Source of the DNA: JAJDUF01 sp965238265
Lineage (GTDB): Bacteria; Chloroflexota; UBA11872; UBA12225; JAJDUF01
Direction: 5' to 3'
DNA length: 64,000 nt
Assembly: GCA_965238265.1 (NCBI GenBank)
Contig: OZ250185.1
Location: 1,364,001-1,428,000, forward strand
Shown: positions 41,766 to 51,700 of the stretch, one piece after another
How positions within the stretch are numbered: position 1 is the first letter of the stretch
How the letters are laid out: each line of letters begins with the position of its first letter
Position numbers and translations under genes: made by a program
Notes under the pieces: model-generated
What the model saw: only the letters and a program-made list of their open reading frames with translations
Told to the model about the DNA's origin: nothing
The model's database searches: none

Positions 41766-42716
41766 CTATGAGCGCAAACCCGCCAGAATCCGCTCGGCAA
41801 GCTCCATGGTCTTGACGGCTTCGTCCAGGTTGGCAGCGGGCAGCGTTACCGGACGATCTTCCTTGATGCAGTCGAGGAAGAAGCGGTTCTGCGCTACGGT
41901 CGCCGCCGTTCCTTCTCCAGTCAGCTCGTGCGATTGGCCGTCGTAGACGGCTGTTCCGCCCGATACACCCTCCAGGTACGCCGAGATGTCGCGTCCGTGA
42001 ATCTCATAACGCTCCAGGCGGCTCCCACCCGAATAGGCGGCGCTCACCTGCAATACACAGCCGTTGTCGAAGAGCACCAGCGCAGCGTGGACATCCTTGT
42101 AGCGCGAAAGGCGCCGCTGGACCACGCTATGCACCTCGACGACCTCGCCACCCGCCATCGCTCGTGTGACATCTATGGCATGGATGGGACTCTCCAGGAG
42201 CATGTTGTCCATAACCTGCTCCGGCCAGCGACCGGCGGCCTCCAGCCCGGTGATGCTCTTGTGGAACTCACCGACCAGCTGCACGATTGGACCACGCGCC
42301 TCGATCATCCGCCGCGCTTGCAGGATGAAGGGATTGAAGCGGCGCTGCCAGCCGACCATCGCCTTCGCGCCCGTGCGCCGGGCTGCGTCGCGTATCCCCG
42401 TCGTCTCGGCGACGCTCAACCCCGGCGGCTTCTCCAACAGCGTATTGACCCCGCGCTCCAGACAGGGCAGCGCGCACTTGGCGTTCAGGTGCGCTGGCGT
42501 CGCTACGAATACGGCGTCGAGCGTCTCCGAGTCCAGCATGTCCTCGATGGACTCATACTGGCGCGGCACCGCGAACTCGGCCGCGGCCGGCTCCCGGATC
42601 GCCGCCACCAGATCGCAAACCGCCACTACATCGGTGTCTTCAAAATCGGTCAACTCCCGGAGATACCCGCGACCGCGACCGCCACAGCCGATCAGCGCTA
42701 CTTGCAACTTGCTCAT
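41766..42716 (-). CDS. Gfo/Idh/MocA-family oxidoreductase, paralogue of the 2108-3103 product
   Basis: This 316-residue protein has VALIGCGGRGRGYL, VAVCDLVAAI, VATPAHLNAKCAL, the LLEKPPGLSVAET motif (E-K-P intact, unlike its paralogue) and VGWQRRFNPFI. The C-terminal domain shares GEFHKSITG, ESPIHAIDV, RYEIHGRDISAYLEG and LDCIKEDRPVTLPAANLDEAVKTMELAE with the gene at 2108. The open frame reaches 42791, but that part translates a palindromic repeat; ATG 42716 gives the family N-terminus with AAGGGG before it. It is cytoplasmic and NAD(P)-dependent. The close resemblance implies duplication within this genome and possibly the same substrate class. Confidence 0.9.
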   Translation of the reverse strand: MSKLQVALIGCGGRGRGYLRELTDFEDTDVVAVCDLVAAIREPAAAEFAVPRQYESIEDMLDSETLDAVFVATPAHLNAKCALPCLERGVNTLLEKPPGLSVAETTGIRDAARRTGAKAMVGWQRRFNPFILQARRMIEARGPIVQLVGEFHKSITGLEAAGRWPEQVMDNMLLESPIHAIDVTRAMAGGEVVEVHSVVQRRLSRYKDVHAALVLFDNGCVLQVSAAYSGGSRLERYEIHGRDISAYLEGVSGGTAVYDGQSHELTGEGTAATVAQNRFFLDCIKEDRPVTLPAANLDEAVKTMELAERILAGLRS

Positions 42717-42762
42717 CCCCTTGCCTCGCTTCCTTTCACTCCCAGGATAGGGGCCTCTCCCC

Positions 42763-42832
42763 CCGTCATTCCCGCGAAAGCGGGAATCCACGTCCCCCGC
42801 CCACTGGACTCCGGCTTTCGCCGGAGTGACGG
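42763..42832. repeat. Paired palindromic repeat
   Basis: GTCATTCCCGCGAAAGCGGG-AATCCA, a short linker, then GGACTCCGGCTTTCGCCGGA-GTGAC. The same two-palindrome arrangement occurs at 41589-41674. It lies between the oxidoreductase and SCO genes. Confidence 0.85.
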
Positions 42833-42845
42833 TTGGATGGGCCGC

Positions 42846-43463
42846 CTACGCAACGACCTGCCGAACGGTACGCACGATCTCGGCGGGCGTGACCTCTTCA
42901 CCACGGAGGTAACTGCGGATTTGCCCTTCCCCATCTACGACCACGAAGCGGTTGCTGTGGGTGATCGTGAGCGGCACCGCGGCCTTTTCGCTAGCCGCTG
43001 GCGCCGGACGCAACAACCCTACCCGAAAACCGCCGACGACCACACGTTGTATCTCCTCAGGCGGCCCGGTCAGGAAGCGCCAGTGGCTCGGATCGGCTGC
43101 GTAGCGCCGGGCATAGGCCGCCAGCTTGTCGGGGGTATCCCGTTGCGGGTCTACGGTGATAGAGAGCAGCAGCACCTTGCTACCGAGCAGGTCATGGGCG
43201 CGGAGCTGTTCCTGCGCCGCGCGTAGCTTGGGGCTGAGGATCGGGCACCACTCCGTACAGGTCGTAAAGATGAAGCTGACCAACGCTGTCCGCTGGCCAA
43301 TATCCGCACTGCCGAACGGCTGCCCGTGCTGGTCGGTCAGCGCGAAAGACGGCGCCGCGCCGTAGCTCGGCAAGTCCTCCGCGGTCGCGCCGCAACCGAC
43401 CAGCGTGGCCGCCGCCAGCCCCAGCCCGACACCGCCGAGGACGCGCCTAGTCGCAGTCTTCAT
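42846..43463 (-). CDS. SCO1/SenC-family copper chaperone lipoprotein
   Basis: This 205-residue thioredoxin-fold protein begins MKTATRRVLGGVGLGLAAATLVGC, a lipoprotein signal with lipobox L-V-G-C, so it is anchored outside the membrane. The copper site is the C-x3-C of TTCTEWCPILSP plus the distal histidine in ITHSNRFVVVDG. The D-P-x-R-D-T-P motif (TVDPQRDTPDKL) is a SCO hallmark. SCO proteins deliver copper to the CuA site of cytochrome oxidase subunit II. CtaAB, a cupredoxin, CtaG and CoxABCD are all in the window, which fits. The ATG 43463 start has no strong ribosome-binding site. Confidence 0.92.
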   Translation of the reverse strand: MKTATRRVLGGVGLGLAAATLVGCGATAEDLPSYGAAPSFALTDQHGQPFGSADIGQRTALVSFIFTTCTEWCPILSPKLRAAQEQLRAHDLLGSKVLLLSITVDPQRDTPDKLAAYARRYAADPSHWRFLTGPPEEIQRVVVGGFRVGLLRPAPAASEKAAVPLTITHSNRFVVVDGEGQIRSYLRGEEVTPAEIVRTVRQVVA

Positions 43464-43518
43464 GGAGCGGGAGCCAGTGCGACCTGCCCTCCGGCCCCTT
43501 TCCCGACCGACCCACCGG

Positions 43519-43830
43519 TCAATCAACGAGCGCTGCCTCTCTCGGCATGACCCGCTCTACGATGTCCTGCCCGGTTTGAAGCTCCGCCACGCGCAGCTCG
43601 AAGGTCTGCTGTAGGTTCAGCCACAGTTGCGGCGTCGTGCCGAGATAACGCGACAAGCGTAGCGCCATGTCGGCAGTGATGCCGCGTTCGCCCCTCAAGA
43701 TCGCCGTAATCCGGCTGCTCGGAACGGCCAACGCCGCGGCCAACGCGCCGGCCGACATACCTAGCTCGTCAAGCTCGTCACGCAATATCTCGCCCGGATG
43801 CACCGGCCGCATGCGGTTCTTTGCGCTCAT
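43519..43830 (-). CDS. higA: HigA-family antitoxin (XRE helix-turn-helix), apparently without HigB
   Basis: This protein of about 103 residues opens RMRPVHPGEILRDELDELGMSAGALAAALAVPSSRITAILRGERGITADMALRLSRYLGTTPQLWLNLQ, the HigA/VapI helix-turn-helix signature. An alternative ATG at 43866 would add 12 residues. HigB toxin genes normally precede higA, but the upstream neighbour is ctaAB (13 bases beyond 43866), and no toxin is seen downstream. It may act as an orphan repressor or neutralise a toxin encoded elsewhere. DNA-binding, cytoplasmic. Confidence 0.85.
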   Translation of the reverse strand: MSAKNRMRPVHPGEILRDELDELGMSAGALAAALAVPSSRITAILRGERGITADMALRLSRYLGTTPQLWLNLQQTFELRVAELQTGQDIVERVMPREAALVD

Positions 43831-43878
43831 AGTTCCAATCCCAGGAGAAACTCGTGCTTTGCTCATGGGGACCGTTCG

Positions 43879-45825
43879 TTACACGCCGATGAACTTCTGA
43901 TCCACCACGATAGCCGCCAGGATGAGGTAGAGGTAGACCACCGAATACTTGAACAAGAGCCGGGCCGCCACCGCCGAGGCCTCGCGCAGCAGGCGCACGG
44001 CATAGAAGACGAACAGCCCCCCTAGCAGGACGGCGCTCGCCAGATAGAACAGGCCGGCCAGCTGGAAGGGAACCAGCAGCAGCGTGATCGCTACCATGAG
44101 CAGGGAATACAGCACGATCTGCCGCCGCGTCTCGGCACCGCCCCGCACAACCGGCAGCATGGGGATACGCGCGCGGGCGTAGTCGTCCTTGATGAGCAGC
44201 GAGAGCGCCCAGAAGTGTGGCGGCGTCCAGTAGAAGATGATGGCAAACAGGTACAGCGCGAGCAGCCCTACGCTGTCGGTCACCGCGGCCCACCCGACCA
44301 GGGGCGGAACGGCCCCGGCGGCACCCCCGATGACAATGTTGCTAGGTGACGACCGTTTGAGCCAGCGCGTGTAGACGAAGACGTAGAACACAATGGCGGC
44401 CTGCGCCAGCAGCGCCGCCAGCAGGTTCGCAAACACGGCTAGGACGACGAACGACAGCACGGCCAGCACCAGGCCAAACCACACCGCCTGTCGCGGCCGG
44501 AGGACGCCCGCTGGGAGCGCACGGTGCGCGGTGCGGCGCATGATCGCGTCAATGTCGCGGTCCAGGTAGTGGTTGAAGGCGTTCGCAGCCCCGGCGGCCA
44601 AGGCACCGCCCAGCAACGTCGCGACGACGAGGAGCGGGGAAGGCCAGCCGTCGGCGGCGACGATCATCGCGCAGAGCGTCGGCGCGAGTAAGAGCAGTAT
44701 GATCCGTGGCTTGGTCAGCTGCAGGAAGCCGGCCAGCGGCCGACGAGCCGAGTGTCCGGTCTGCACCTCCTGGTCCGCCGCCGGCCGGTCCGTGTCTGGC
44801 ACCTCATCCGCTCCGGCCGGCGTGCGCGGCGGCGGGTCGTCTGCCGTCGGCGGCTCCGATAGGTGCAGCCGCCGCCGCGTCACCAGCGCCGCCAGCGCCA
44901 CGGCGGCGGTCCAGACGGCCGACGCCCCCGCGACGTGGAGGGCCTGGACGAGCGGCACGAACCCGGACGTGACCCCCCAGACCCCGATTGCGCCCTGGGC
45001 AACGACGCCGGCAACCAGCGCCAGCGCCCACCACCACACCTCTGGAAACCGACGCCGCCACGGTCGCGCCCGGACGACCGTGAAGACCGCCAGCACGGCG
45101 ATGGTGTACGCGGTAAACCGATGCAGCAGATGGGTATCAACGAGTTGGTCTACCCCCAGCGGGAGCAGTAAGCCATTGCAGTCGGGCCAGCCGATGCAGG
45201 ACCACGTAGCGCCCGTGGCCCGGACGGCCGCGCCGGTCAGCACCAAGCCGTAGACGGCCGCGGCGGTGCCGAGAACCAGCGTGCGGAACCCCAGCCATTG
45301 ATCCAGGCTCCGACTATCGTCGGTCGTCGGCTCTGGCCGGTCGGAGCTGCCCGTGTATACCGCGAGCATGACCAGGGCACCCAGCACCAACATCGCCAGC
45401 CCGAGGTGGATGAGCACCACCAGCGGGGACAGCTCCGTAAGGACCGTCACCGCCCCCAACCCGATCTGGATGACCAGCAGCGCCACGACGCCACCGGCGA
45501 GCGCCACCAGCCGCCGCCGGTGTCGGAAGCGCAGCCAGATGCCCCCGACGACGGCCACAATCAGCGCCGAAACGACAGCACCCGTGAGCCGGTGCGTGTA
45601 TTCGAGCAACGGCGCGAATTCGAGCGGCGGAAAGAGGCGCCCGTAGCAGAGTGGCCAGTCCGGGCAGCCCAGCCCGGAGCCGGTCACGCGCACCACGGCG
45701 CCGATCACGATCAGGAGATAGGTCGCAGCGACGGCAGCGACGACGAGCCACCGAAAGCGCCCCGGCGCCCGGCCAACAGGCTCCGGCGTAGCGCTCGCCG
45801 GCCCGGCGCCACTAGGCGACGACAC
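43879..45825 (-). CDS. ctaAB: Fused heme A synthase-protoheme IX farnesyltransferase (CtaA-CtaB)
   Basis: This 648-residue polytopic membrane protein joins two enzymes of heme A synthesis. The N-terminal CtaA part (to about residue 310) has the cysteine pairs GSGLGCPDWPLCYG and TWSCIGWPDCNG, and heme-ligand histidines in EYTHRLTG, IHLGLAML and LLHRFTAYT. A hydrophilic linker (about 310-350) leads to CtaB, with the prenyl-diphosphate-binding NAFNHYLDRDIDAIMRRTAHR and the second aspartate region YARARIP. It makes heme O and then heme A for the aa3 oxidase encoded nearby. The start overlaps the cupredoxin gene by 14 bases. This fusion is characteristic of several Chloroflexota. Confidence 0.95.
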   Translation of the reverse strand: MSSPSGAGPASATPEPVGRAPGRFRWLVVAAVAATYLLIVIGAVVRVTGSGLGCPDWPLCYGRLFPPLEFAPLLEYTHRLTGAVVSALIVAVVGGIWLRFRHRRRLVALAGGVVALLVIQIGLGAVTVLTELSPLVVLIHLGLAMLVLGALVMLAVYTGSSDRPEPTTDDSRSLDQWLGFRTLVLGTAAAVYGLVLTGAAVRATGATWSCIGWPDCNGLLLPLGVDQLVDTHLLHRFTAYTIAVLAVFTVVRARPWRRRFPEVWWWALALVAGVVAQGAIGVWGVTSGFVPLVQALHVAGASAVWTAAVALAALVTRRRLHLSEPPTADDPPPRTPAGADEVPDTDRPAADQEVQTGHSARRPLAGFLQLTKPRIILLLLAPTLCAMIVAADGWPSPLLVVATLLGGALAAGAANAFNHYLDRDIDAIMRRTAHRALPAGVLRPRQAVWFGLVLAVLSFVVLAVFANLLAALLAQAAIVFYVFVYTRWLKRSSPSNIVIGGAAGAVPPLVGWAAVTDSVGLLALYLFAIIFYWTPPHFWALSLLIKDDYARARIPMLPVVRGGAETRRQIVLYSLLMVAITLLLVPFQLAGLFYLASAVLLGGLFVFYAVRLLREASAVAARLLFKYSVVYLYLILAAIVVDQKFIGV

Positions 45826-46213
45826 GCACGACCCCCTTCATCCCGGCTTCTTCGTGTCCCGGCACGATGCAGGCGAACTCGTACTCACCAGGAACCGTCG
45901 GCGCCGTGAACAAGGCCACGCCTTGCTTGCCCCCACTCAACCCAACCCTGGTTTCCTTGTCCCCGTCACGGATAACAAAGTCATGGATCAGCACACCCAT
46001 GTTCGTCAGCTCCACGCACACGGTCTGTCCAGCCTTGACCGTGAAGCTATCGGGGACGAACTTCATCGTGTCGAGCATCGTCATCTTGATGGTGTGGTCG
46101 GCCGGGGGGCCGCCGGTATTCGCGCAACCACCGTCACTGCCGCCGCAGGCGGCGAGCAGCCAGACCAGCAGACCGACCGCAGCGAGCCGCCACCGGCCCC
46201 CGGTTGGCCGCAT
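45812..46213 (-). CDS. Cupredoxin-domain lipoprotein
   Basis: This 133-residue protein has a lipoprotein signal (LAAVGLLVWLLAAC) and a plastocyanin-like domain. The copper ligands are the first histidine in LIHDFVI, and C, H and M in FACIVPGHEEAGM. MKFVPDSFTVKAGQTVCVELTN is the usual first beta-hairpin. It is probably a membrane-attached copper electron carrier or copper donor outside the cell membrane. It overlaps ctaAB by 14 bases and is therefore coupled to heme A synthesis, pointing to a role with the cytochrome oxidase. ATG 46243 is an alternative start that overlaps the isomerase stop. Confidence 0.88.
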   Translation of the reverse strand: MRPTGGRWRLAAVGLLVWLLAACGGSDGGCANTGGPPADHTIKMTMLDTMKFVPDSFTVKAGQTVCVELTNMGVLIHDFVIRDGDKETRVGLSGGKQGVALFTAPTVPGEYEFACIVPGHEEAGMKGVVRVVA

Positions 46214-46232
46214 GGACACGGCGCGGTCGAGA

Positions 46233-46994
46233 TCAGCCGCCATAGGCCCGGTAGAGCGAGCGGAAGTAGGTCAAGACGCGCTCAGGATCGCTGCTTTCCT
46301 GGATTTCCGCGAGGCAGAACCCCTCGTAGCCGCGCCCGCGCAACAAGCTGAACAGTTCTGGCCAAGGGTACCCTTCATCGGTCAGGTCGTGAATGTGGAC
46401 CAGGGTAATGAGGTCCTGCATCAATGCGAAGTCGGGGGCCACCGAGCCATCTTTCACGTCCACGGGATTGGAGTTCCAGCAAACGCGCACACTAGGATGG
46501 TCCGCGGTGTCCATGATCCGGCGAATGTCGCGGGCGTCGGCCACAGTGCCGTGCATTTCCAGGCGGATGGTAATCCCGCAGTCCGCCGCTGCGGGTCCGC
46601 ACTCGCGCAGCGCGTTCCCGATCTGGTCCAGGGTGCGCTCGCGGGGCACGCCGGCCGCTTCCTGATGGCCATTCGGCCGGACCTTGATCCCGCTGGCGCC
46701 GACATCGGCCGCCAATTGCGCGTAGCGCTTCGTGCCTTCGACGTTTTCGCGCACGACGGCGGGATCGAGTGCATGGTACTCGAAGATCGTCCCCAGCCCG
46801 ACCAGCTCCAGCGGGGAGTCCGCAAAGCGGCGGCGCACCTCGGCGCGTTCGCCTGACGAAAGTGTGTCCTCGACGCCGTGCCTATGCGTCGTGCGTAGCT
46901 CAACGCCCGCATATCCCAACCGGGGACTGCGTTCGATGATGGTGGAGAGGTCCCAATCCTTGGCGATGTTGTACGTCACTAGACCAAGCCGCAT
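46233..46994 (-). CDS. Sugar phosphate isomerase/epimerase-like TIM-barrel protein
   Basis: This 253-residue xylose-isomerase-like barrel starts with LGLVTYNIAKDWDLSTIIE and GYAGVELRTTHRHGVED. Strand-end ligands are visible in GIKVRPNGHQE, TIRLEMHGT, RVCWNSNPVD, LVHIHDLTD and CLAEIQESSDPERVL, matching the metal-binding Glu/Asp/His set of the family. GGAGGAAG precedes ATG 46994; the longer open frame translates repeats. It lies upstream of the copper genes on the same strand, 19 bases from the cupredoxin start, so it may share their transcript, although its job is sugar metabolism. Confidence 0.85.
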   Translation of the reverse strand: MRLGLVTYNIAKDWDLSTIIERSPRLGYAGVELRTTHRHGVEDTLSSGERAEVRRRFADSPLELVGLGTIFEYHALDPAVVRENVEGTKRYAQLAADVGASGIKVRPNGHQEAAGVPRERTLDQIGNALRECGPAAADCGITIRLEMHGTVADARDIRRIMDTADHPSVRVCWNSNPVDVKDGSVAPDFALMQDLITLVHIHDLTDEGYPWPELFSLLRGRGYEGFCLAEIQESSDPERVLTYFRSLYRAYGG

Positions 46995-47092
46995 ACTTCC
47001 TCCGTACCCGCGAGCGTACCCGCGAGATTGCCTCATTCGAGCGGGCCATACCGAGTATAGCGGCCCGGCAGTCCCCCGCTCCGCAGGGAGAC

Positions 47093-47182
47093 ATGGATTC
47101 CCGCGTTCGCGGGAATGACGGATGGCAGACTCCCCGCTCCACTGACCACTAGCCACTGATGACCACTAGCCACTGACCAAGG
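47093..47182. repeat. Palindrome plus tandem TGACCACTAGCCAC repeats
   Basis: GGATTCCCGCG-TT-CGCGGGAATGAC (47093-47120) is followed by a tandem series of TGACCACTAGCCAC units (47140-47180). Similar heptad-type sequence is translated inside the membrane-protein gene near 26920-26970. Confidence 0.75.
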
Positions 47183-47202
47183 GGTGAGGCGCGACGAGCG
47201 TT

Positions 47203-47210
47203 GCTATAAT
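47203..47210 (+). promoter_or_regulatory. Extended -10 promoter of the PhyH-HEAT gene
   Basis: TTGCTATAAT has a perfect TATAAT (47205-47210) with the TGC extension just before it, 22 bases upstream of the ATG. No -35 match is evident, as is common for extended -10 promoters. Confidence 0.6.
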
Positions 47211-47232
47211 CCGCCCAATCGCAAAGGGGGCC

Positions 47233-48687
47233 ATGCTTACCATGACTACGTTGCTCACCGATCAACAAGTGCAGCAGTTCATCACGGACGGGTACGTCGT
47301 CGTCAAGCCGGATTTACCGGCCGACTTTCATCGTCACCTCTACGAGCAGACGGAGTACGTCTGGGAGCACGAGTTCAATCCCGGCAACAACCTGCCCGCC
47401 AGGATTCCGGACACGCTCAAGCCGTGGCACGATCCGGCGGTCGTCGGCGCCCTGACCAGTATTGTCGGGCCGAACTACTACATGCACCCCCATCGGCACT
47501 GCCACTACAACGAGCCGGGTCGCCCCGGCCAGAATCTCCACAAAGACGGCTTCTCGCGCCGTGGCCACCGCACGCGCTGGCTCTTGGCGTTCTACTATCC
47601 CCAAACGACGACGCTCGACATGGGGCCGACGGTCGTCGTGCCGGGGAGCCAGTTCTACAACACCCTGCCGCCCGGCGGGTCGGAGCGCGAGCTTGCGCTC
47701 ACGGTCGAAGCCGGCACGGTGGTCATCGCCAACTACGACATCTGGCATCGCGGCTCGGCGAACACCAGCACGCACAATCGCTACATGAATAAGTTCCTCT
47801 TTACGCGGATCGAGGAGCCGACGGCGCCGAGCTGGGACAGTGCCCAGACCGAGTGGGAGCCGGGCGCCGACTCCCCCACGCCGGCGCTCTGGCAGCATAT
47901 CTGGCAGTGGCACACTGGTCAGGCCAATGGTGCTAGACCTAATGGGAGCAACGGGCAAACGGCGTCTATCGAGGAGCTTGTCGCGGCGGTGGTCGGCGAC
48001 TCGGAAGTCGCGAGCTTCAACGCCGCCTACACGCTGGGGGAGATCGGCGCGCCCGCGGTGCCGGCGCTCATCGGCGCGTTGATGGGCAAAGAAGGAATTG
48101 CTCGATCCACCAATGGACCGGCCGGCGCGAGACTGAGCCAGTATGGGCGGCTCGCAGACGACAGTGAAGTGGAGGCCCGCCGCCGCAACGTGGGCTATGC
48201 CTTGAGCGCCGTCGGCGCGCCCGCGGTACCGGCGCTCATCGAAGCGGCCGGTCATCCGCAGTGGTGGGTGCGCGCAGTTGCGGTGAATGTACTCGGCGAA
48301 ATGGGCCTCGCCGCGCGGGAGGCCGTCCCCACCCTCGTCACGGCGCTGCGGGACGACTCCCTCATCGTCCAGCAGCAGGCGGCCCAGGCCCTCGGCACGA
48401 CGAGTCAGCAGGGGCCGGAGGCGGTGCCGGCGCTCGCGGAAACCTTGCAGCACGAGGACGCAGAAGTTCGTCGCAATGTCACTCTGGCGTTGCTACGCAT
48501 CGGCAAGCACGCCGAGGAGGCTATCCCGGCCCTAAAGAGCGTCTTGGAGGACGACGACCGCTACGTGCGCGGCAAAGCCCTCGAAGTGCTCTATCGGCTC
48601 AATACGCCAGCGGCACAAGCCATCCTCGTGGACCACCTGATGACCACGCGCTGGTGCCCCCTCACCACCATAGAGAGCCGCTACTAG
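47233..48687 (+). CDS. PhyH dioxygenase fused to HEAT-repeat domain
   Basis: In this 484-residue protein the N-terminal 230 residues are a phytanoyl-CoA dioxygenase-type oxygenase. Visible segments are TDQQVQQFITDGYVVV, the iron H-x-D in LHKDGFSRRGHRTRW, MGPTVVVPGSQF and the distal histidine in NYDIWHRGSANTS. The C-terminal part holds HEAT/PBS-lyase-like repeats: NAAYTLGEIGAPAVPALIGAL, NVGYALSAVGAPAVPALIEAA, AVNVLGEMGLAAREAVPTLVTAL, AAQALGTTSQQGPEAVPALAETL and LALLRIGKHAEEAIPALKSVL. The repeats probably bind a partner or a bulky substrate. The gene is monocistronic behind its own extended -10 promoter. Fusions of these two domains are unusual outside symbiont-type lineages. Confidence 0.88.
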   Translation: MLTMTTLLTDQQVQQFITDGYVVVKPDLPADFHRHLYEQTEYVWEHEFNPGNNLPARIPDTLKPWHDPAVVGALTSIVGPNYYMHPHRHCHYNEPGRPGQNLHKDGFSRRGHRTRWLLAFYYPQTTTLDMGPTVVVPGSQFYNTLPPGGSERELALTVEAGTVVIANYDIWHRGSANTSTHNRYMNKFLFTRIEEPTAPSWDSAQTEWEPGADSPTPALWQHIWQWHTGQANGARPNGSNGQTASIEELVAAVVGDSEVASFNAAYTLGEIGAPAVPALIGALMGKEGIARSTNGPAGARLSQYGRLADDSEVEARRRNVGYALSAVGAPAVPALIEAAGHPQWWVRAVAVNVLGEMGLAAREAVPTLVTALRDDSLIVQQQAAQALGTTSQQGPEAVPALAETLQHEDAEVRRNVTLALLRIGKHAEEAIPALKSVLEDDDRYVRGKALEVLYRLNTPAAQAILVDHLMTTRWCPLTTIESRY

Positions 48688-48734
48688 CGGTCTTCCCGGC
48701 GCACACACGTTGCCCCGGCGAGGGGTTGCACAAG

Positions 48735-51700
48735 ATGCCGGATTTCAGCGAGCAGAGAGTGACCGCGTCGGCGCGACTCCGGCTGTGGGACAGCCTCCGT
48801 AAGAACCCGGAGTTCAACCGCAAGCTGGGCGCCGTATTGCGGAAGCACGCCGACGCCGTAGTGATGACGCCGCACCGGCTACCGGCTGCGACGCCGATGC
48901 ACGCCGTACTGGACAAAATCATTAGCCGCGGCAACCCCACTATCGTAGAGCACCGCTGGGAGCACCGGCACCTAGACACCGCCGCCGCCGTCCACGTAGA
49001 GACCGGCTCCCCCACAGACAACCGGCAGATCGGCCGCTACCTAGTGAAACTGATCACTGTTGGCAACCCACAGGAGTTGTTAGAAGCCGCCAAGGCGCTG
49101 TGGTTGTTGCCCTACGACGCCGACCGCCCCACGGACCGCCTCACCGACGACCTGGCCGGAATCAGCAGCCGGCGCGAGGACCTCCTGTATGCAGCCGCGC
49201 AATGCGCCCTGAAACCGGCGGCTGTCCCGTGGCTCCGCCGCCAGGCCCTGATCTACGACCTGGTGAACCGCGAACGACTGCCGGCTCGCCGGCAGCAAGA
49301 CCTAGAAAAAGACCTAGAACACGCCCGGGACAGCGAGAGCCGGGTAGACTTCGCCCTCGCTTACGGTAACGTCTGCCTCGTGATGGAAGTGGATGGCCCC
49401 AATCATCTGGAATCCGCACAAAGACAAGAAGATGGATGGCGGGACCGCCTGCTCAAAGCCGGCGGATGGCAGGTGCTACGTATCACCAACGCCGAGATTG
49501 ACATGCTGGAACGGAACGGCGTCAATCCCTTCGATCATCTGCTGGAGCAACTGGACCTCGGACAAGCCACGCAGCTATGCTATGACGGCACGCGACGGAC
49601 GGTGCGCGAGGTGGTGGCGGAGTCGGCGGCCCACGCCGCCGCACTGGAGCTGGTCATCAAGCCCGCCGTCATCCACCGCGCCATGCGGGCGCTGCTGCAC
49701 GTGCTCCACCTCCACCATGCAGCGGGCAAGCCACTGAAGGTCCTGCTGATTGACGAGGACCTCAACGCCGGCGGCGAGGCCCTGCAGCAGTTGATGCAGC
49801 TATGGGAGGCCATTCACCGGATGGCGCCCGCCGAGGCAGCGCCGCCGGACCTTGATCTACACTACTACTCCGACAGAGAAAGCCACGACCACGACTACGA
49901 CCTGGTCATTGACCATGCCGTGTTCCTATCTCCCGATCAAGCGGGCGCCAGAGAAGCCCGGCTGCCCGACGGGCTGCGGGAAAGGACCATCCGCATCCGC
50001 CCCGCGCACGGCGACCGCAACGACCCGAGTCTGCTGCACGCTCGGCCTATCCAATACGCAGCGGAGGACAGCGGGTTTGAGGACAGCCTGCGCTACCTGC
50101 TGCGGCTCATCTTCGGCAAAACAAAGTTCCGGGACGGGCAGCTACCAGCCATCACCCGCCTGCTCCGCCGCCAAGACACCATCACGCTGCTGCCCACCGG
50201 CGCGGGCAAATCGCTGATCTACCAACTGGCCGGCCTGCTGCTCAACGGCACGACAATCGTGATAGACCCCATCAGCGCGCTGATGCAAGACCAACTCAAG
50301 AACCTGCACGAGTATGGCATTGACCTCCTCGGGGCCGTGAACTCCACCCACACCCACCGGGGAAAGGATGCTACCCTGCGCCGCCTACGCGAGGGCCGCC
50401 TCTGCTTCCTGTACGTCACGCCGGAGCGTCTGCAAATCCGCACGTTCCGCGAGGAGCTACAGCCCGCAGCGGCGAGGTACGGCACGCCGCTGGCGGTCAT
50501 TGACGAAGCCCACTGCGTCTCCGAATGGGGTCACGACTTCCGCCCATCGTATCTGCGCCTGGCCGACAACCTGCGCCGCAACCTGGACCAAGCCGGGCAG
50601 CCGCCGACGTTGGGGGCGTTCACGGGCACGGCATCCTACGACGTGCTGGCCGACATGCGGAAGGAGCTACGCATCCAAGACACCGCAGCGGAAATCAGGC
50701 TAGACAACTTTAACCGCAAGGAACTTTCCTACAGGGTGGACAAAGTAACAGACCAGAGCCGCCCATCACGGCTGGCACACGTCCGGGCAAGAATTCGCGG
50801 CGGTGGCTCGCCGGCAGGCATTGTCTTTGTCTGCACGGTCGATGGGCCTGGCGGTGTGGCCAAGGTAGCCGCCCGGCTAGGAATCAAGGACTCCTACTTC
50901 AGCGGCCGGCAGCCGCGAGAATTCGACGGCAACAAAACGGAGTGGGACGCCCACAAGCGCAAGGTACAGGAATCCTTCACCAGCGGCGCCGCCAGCGAAA
51001 TCGTGGCTACGAAGTCTTTTGGCATGGGGATTGATAAGGAGGACGTGCGCTACACGCTGCACCAGGACATGCCCGGCTCGATTGAAACGTTTTACCAGGA
51101 GGCCGGTCGCGCCGGCCGGGACTGGCAGGCGGCCCACTGCCGGCTGCTCTACTCCGACCAAGGCTGGGACCTAGCGTCGAGGATCATAAGAAATCCTGAC
51201 CACGAGCAGGCGAGGCGACAACTGCGGAACGTGTGGGGAGGCGACGCTCTCAGCCAGTTGTGGTTCATCCTGGAAAACTATCCGGGCATCGCCGACGACG
51301 TGAAGGACACAATGTCGTTGCTGAACAGGTATCTCCAGGGCACCATCGCCGAGCTAGGCGCGGCGGAGACGGCGGAAGTAGAGGTGCCTTGGCGGGACGA
51401 CAACGACCAGCAGCGCAAGGAAAAGCTCCTGCACAGACTGAGCGTGCTGGGAGTCGTGGATGACTACACCATTGACCATCGCCTGCGGCATTTCGAGATC
51501 GCAGTCACCAAGCCGACATGCGAGCAGCTGCACCGGCGCTTGGTGGAGCACGTGTCGCGGACAAGGACAACAGGCGAGGCCGAACGCGAATGCAAGGCCA
51601 TCCTGGAAGCGGAGGGCCCGACGGAGCAGGCGGTGAAGACGCTGATCCGCTTCACCTACCGCCACCTCGTCGCCCGGCGCAAGGAGTCCCTCAAGAACAT

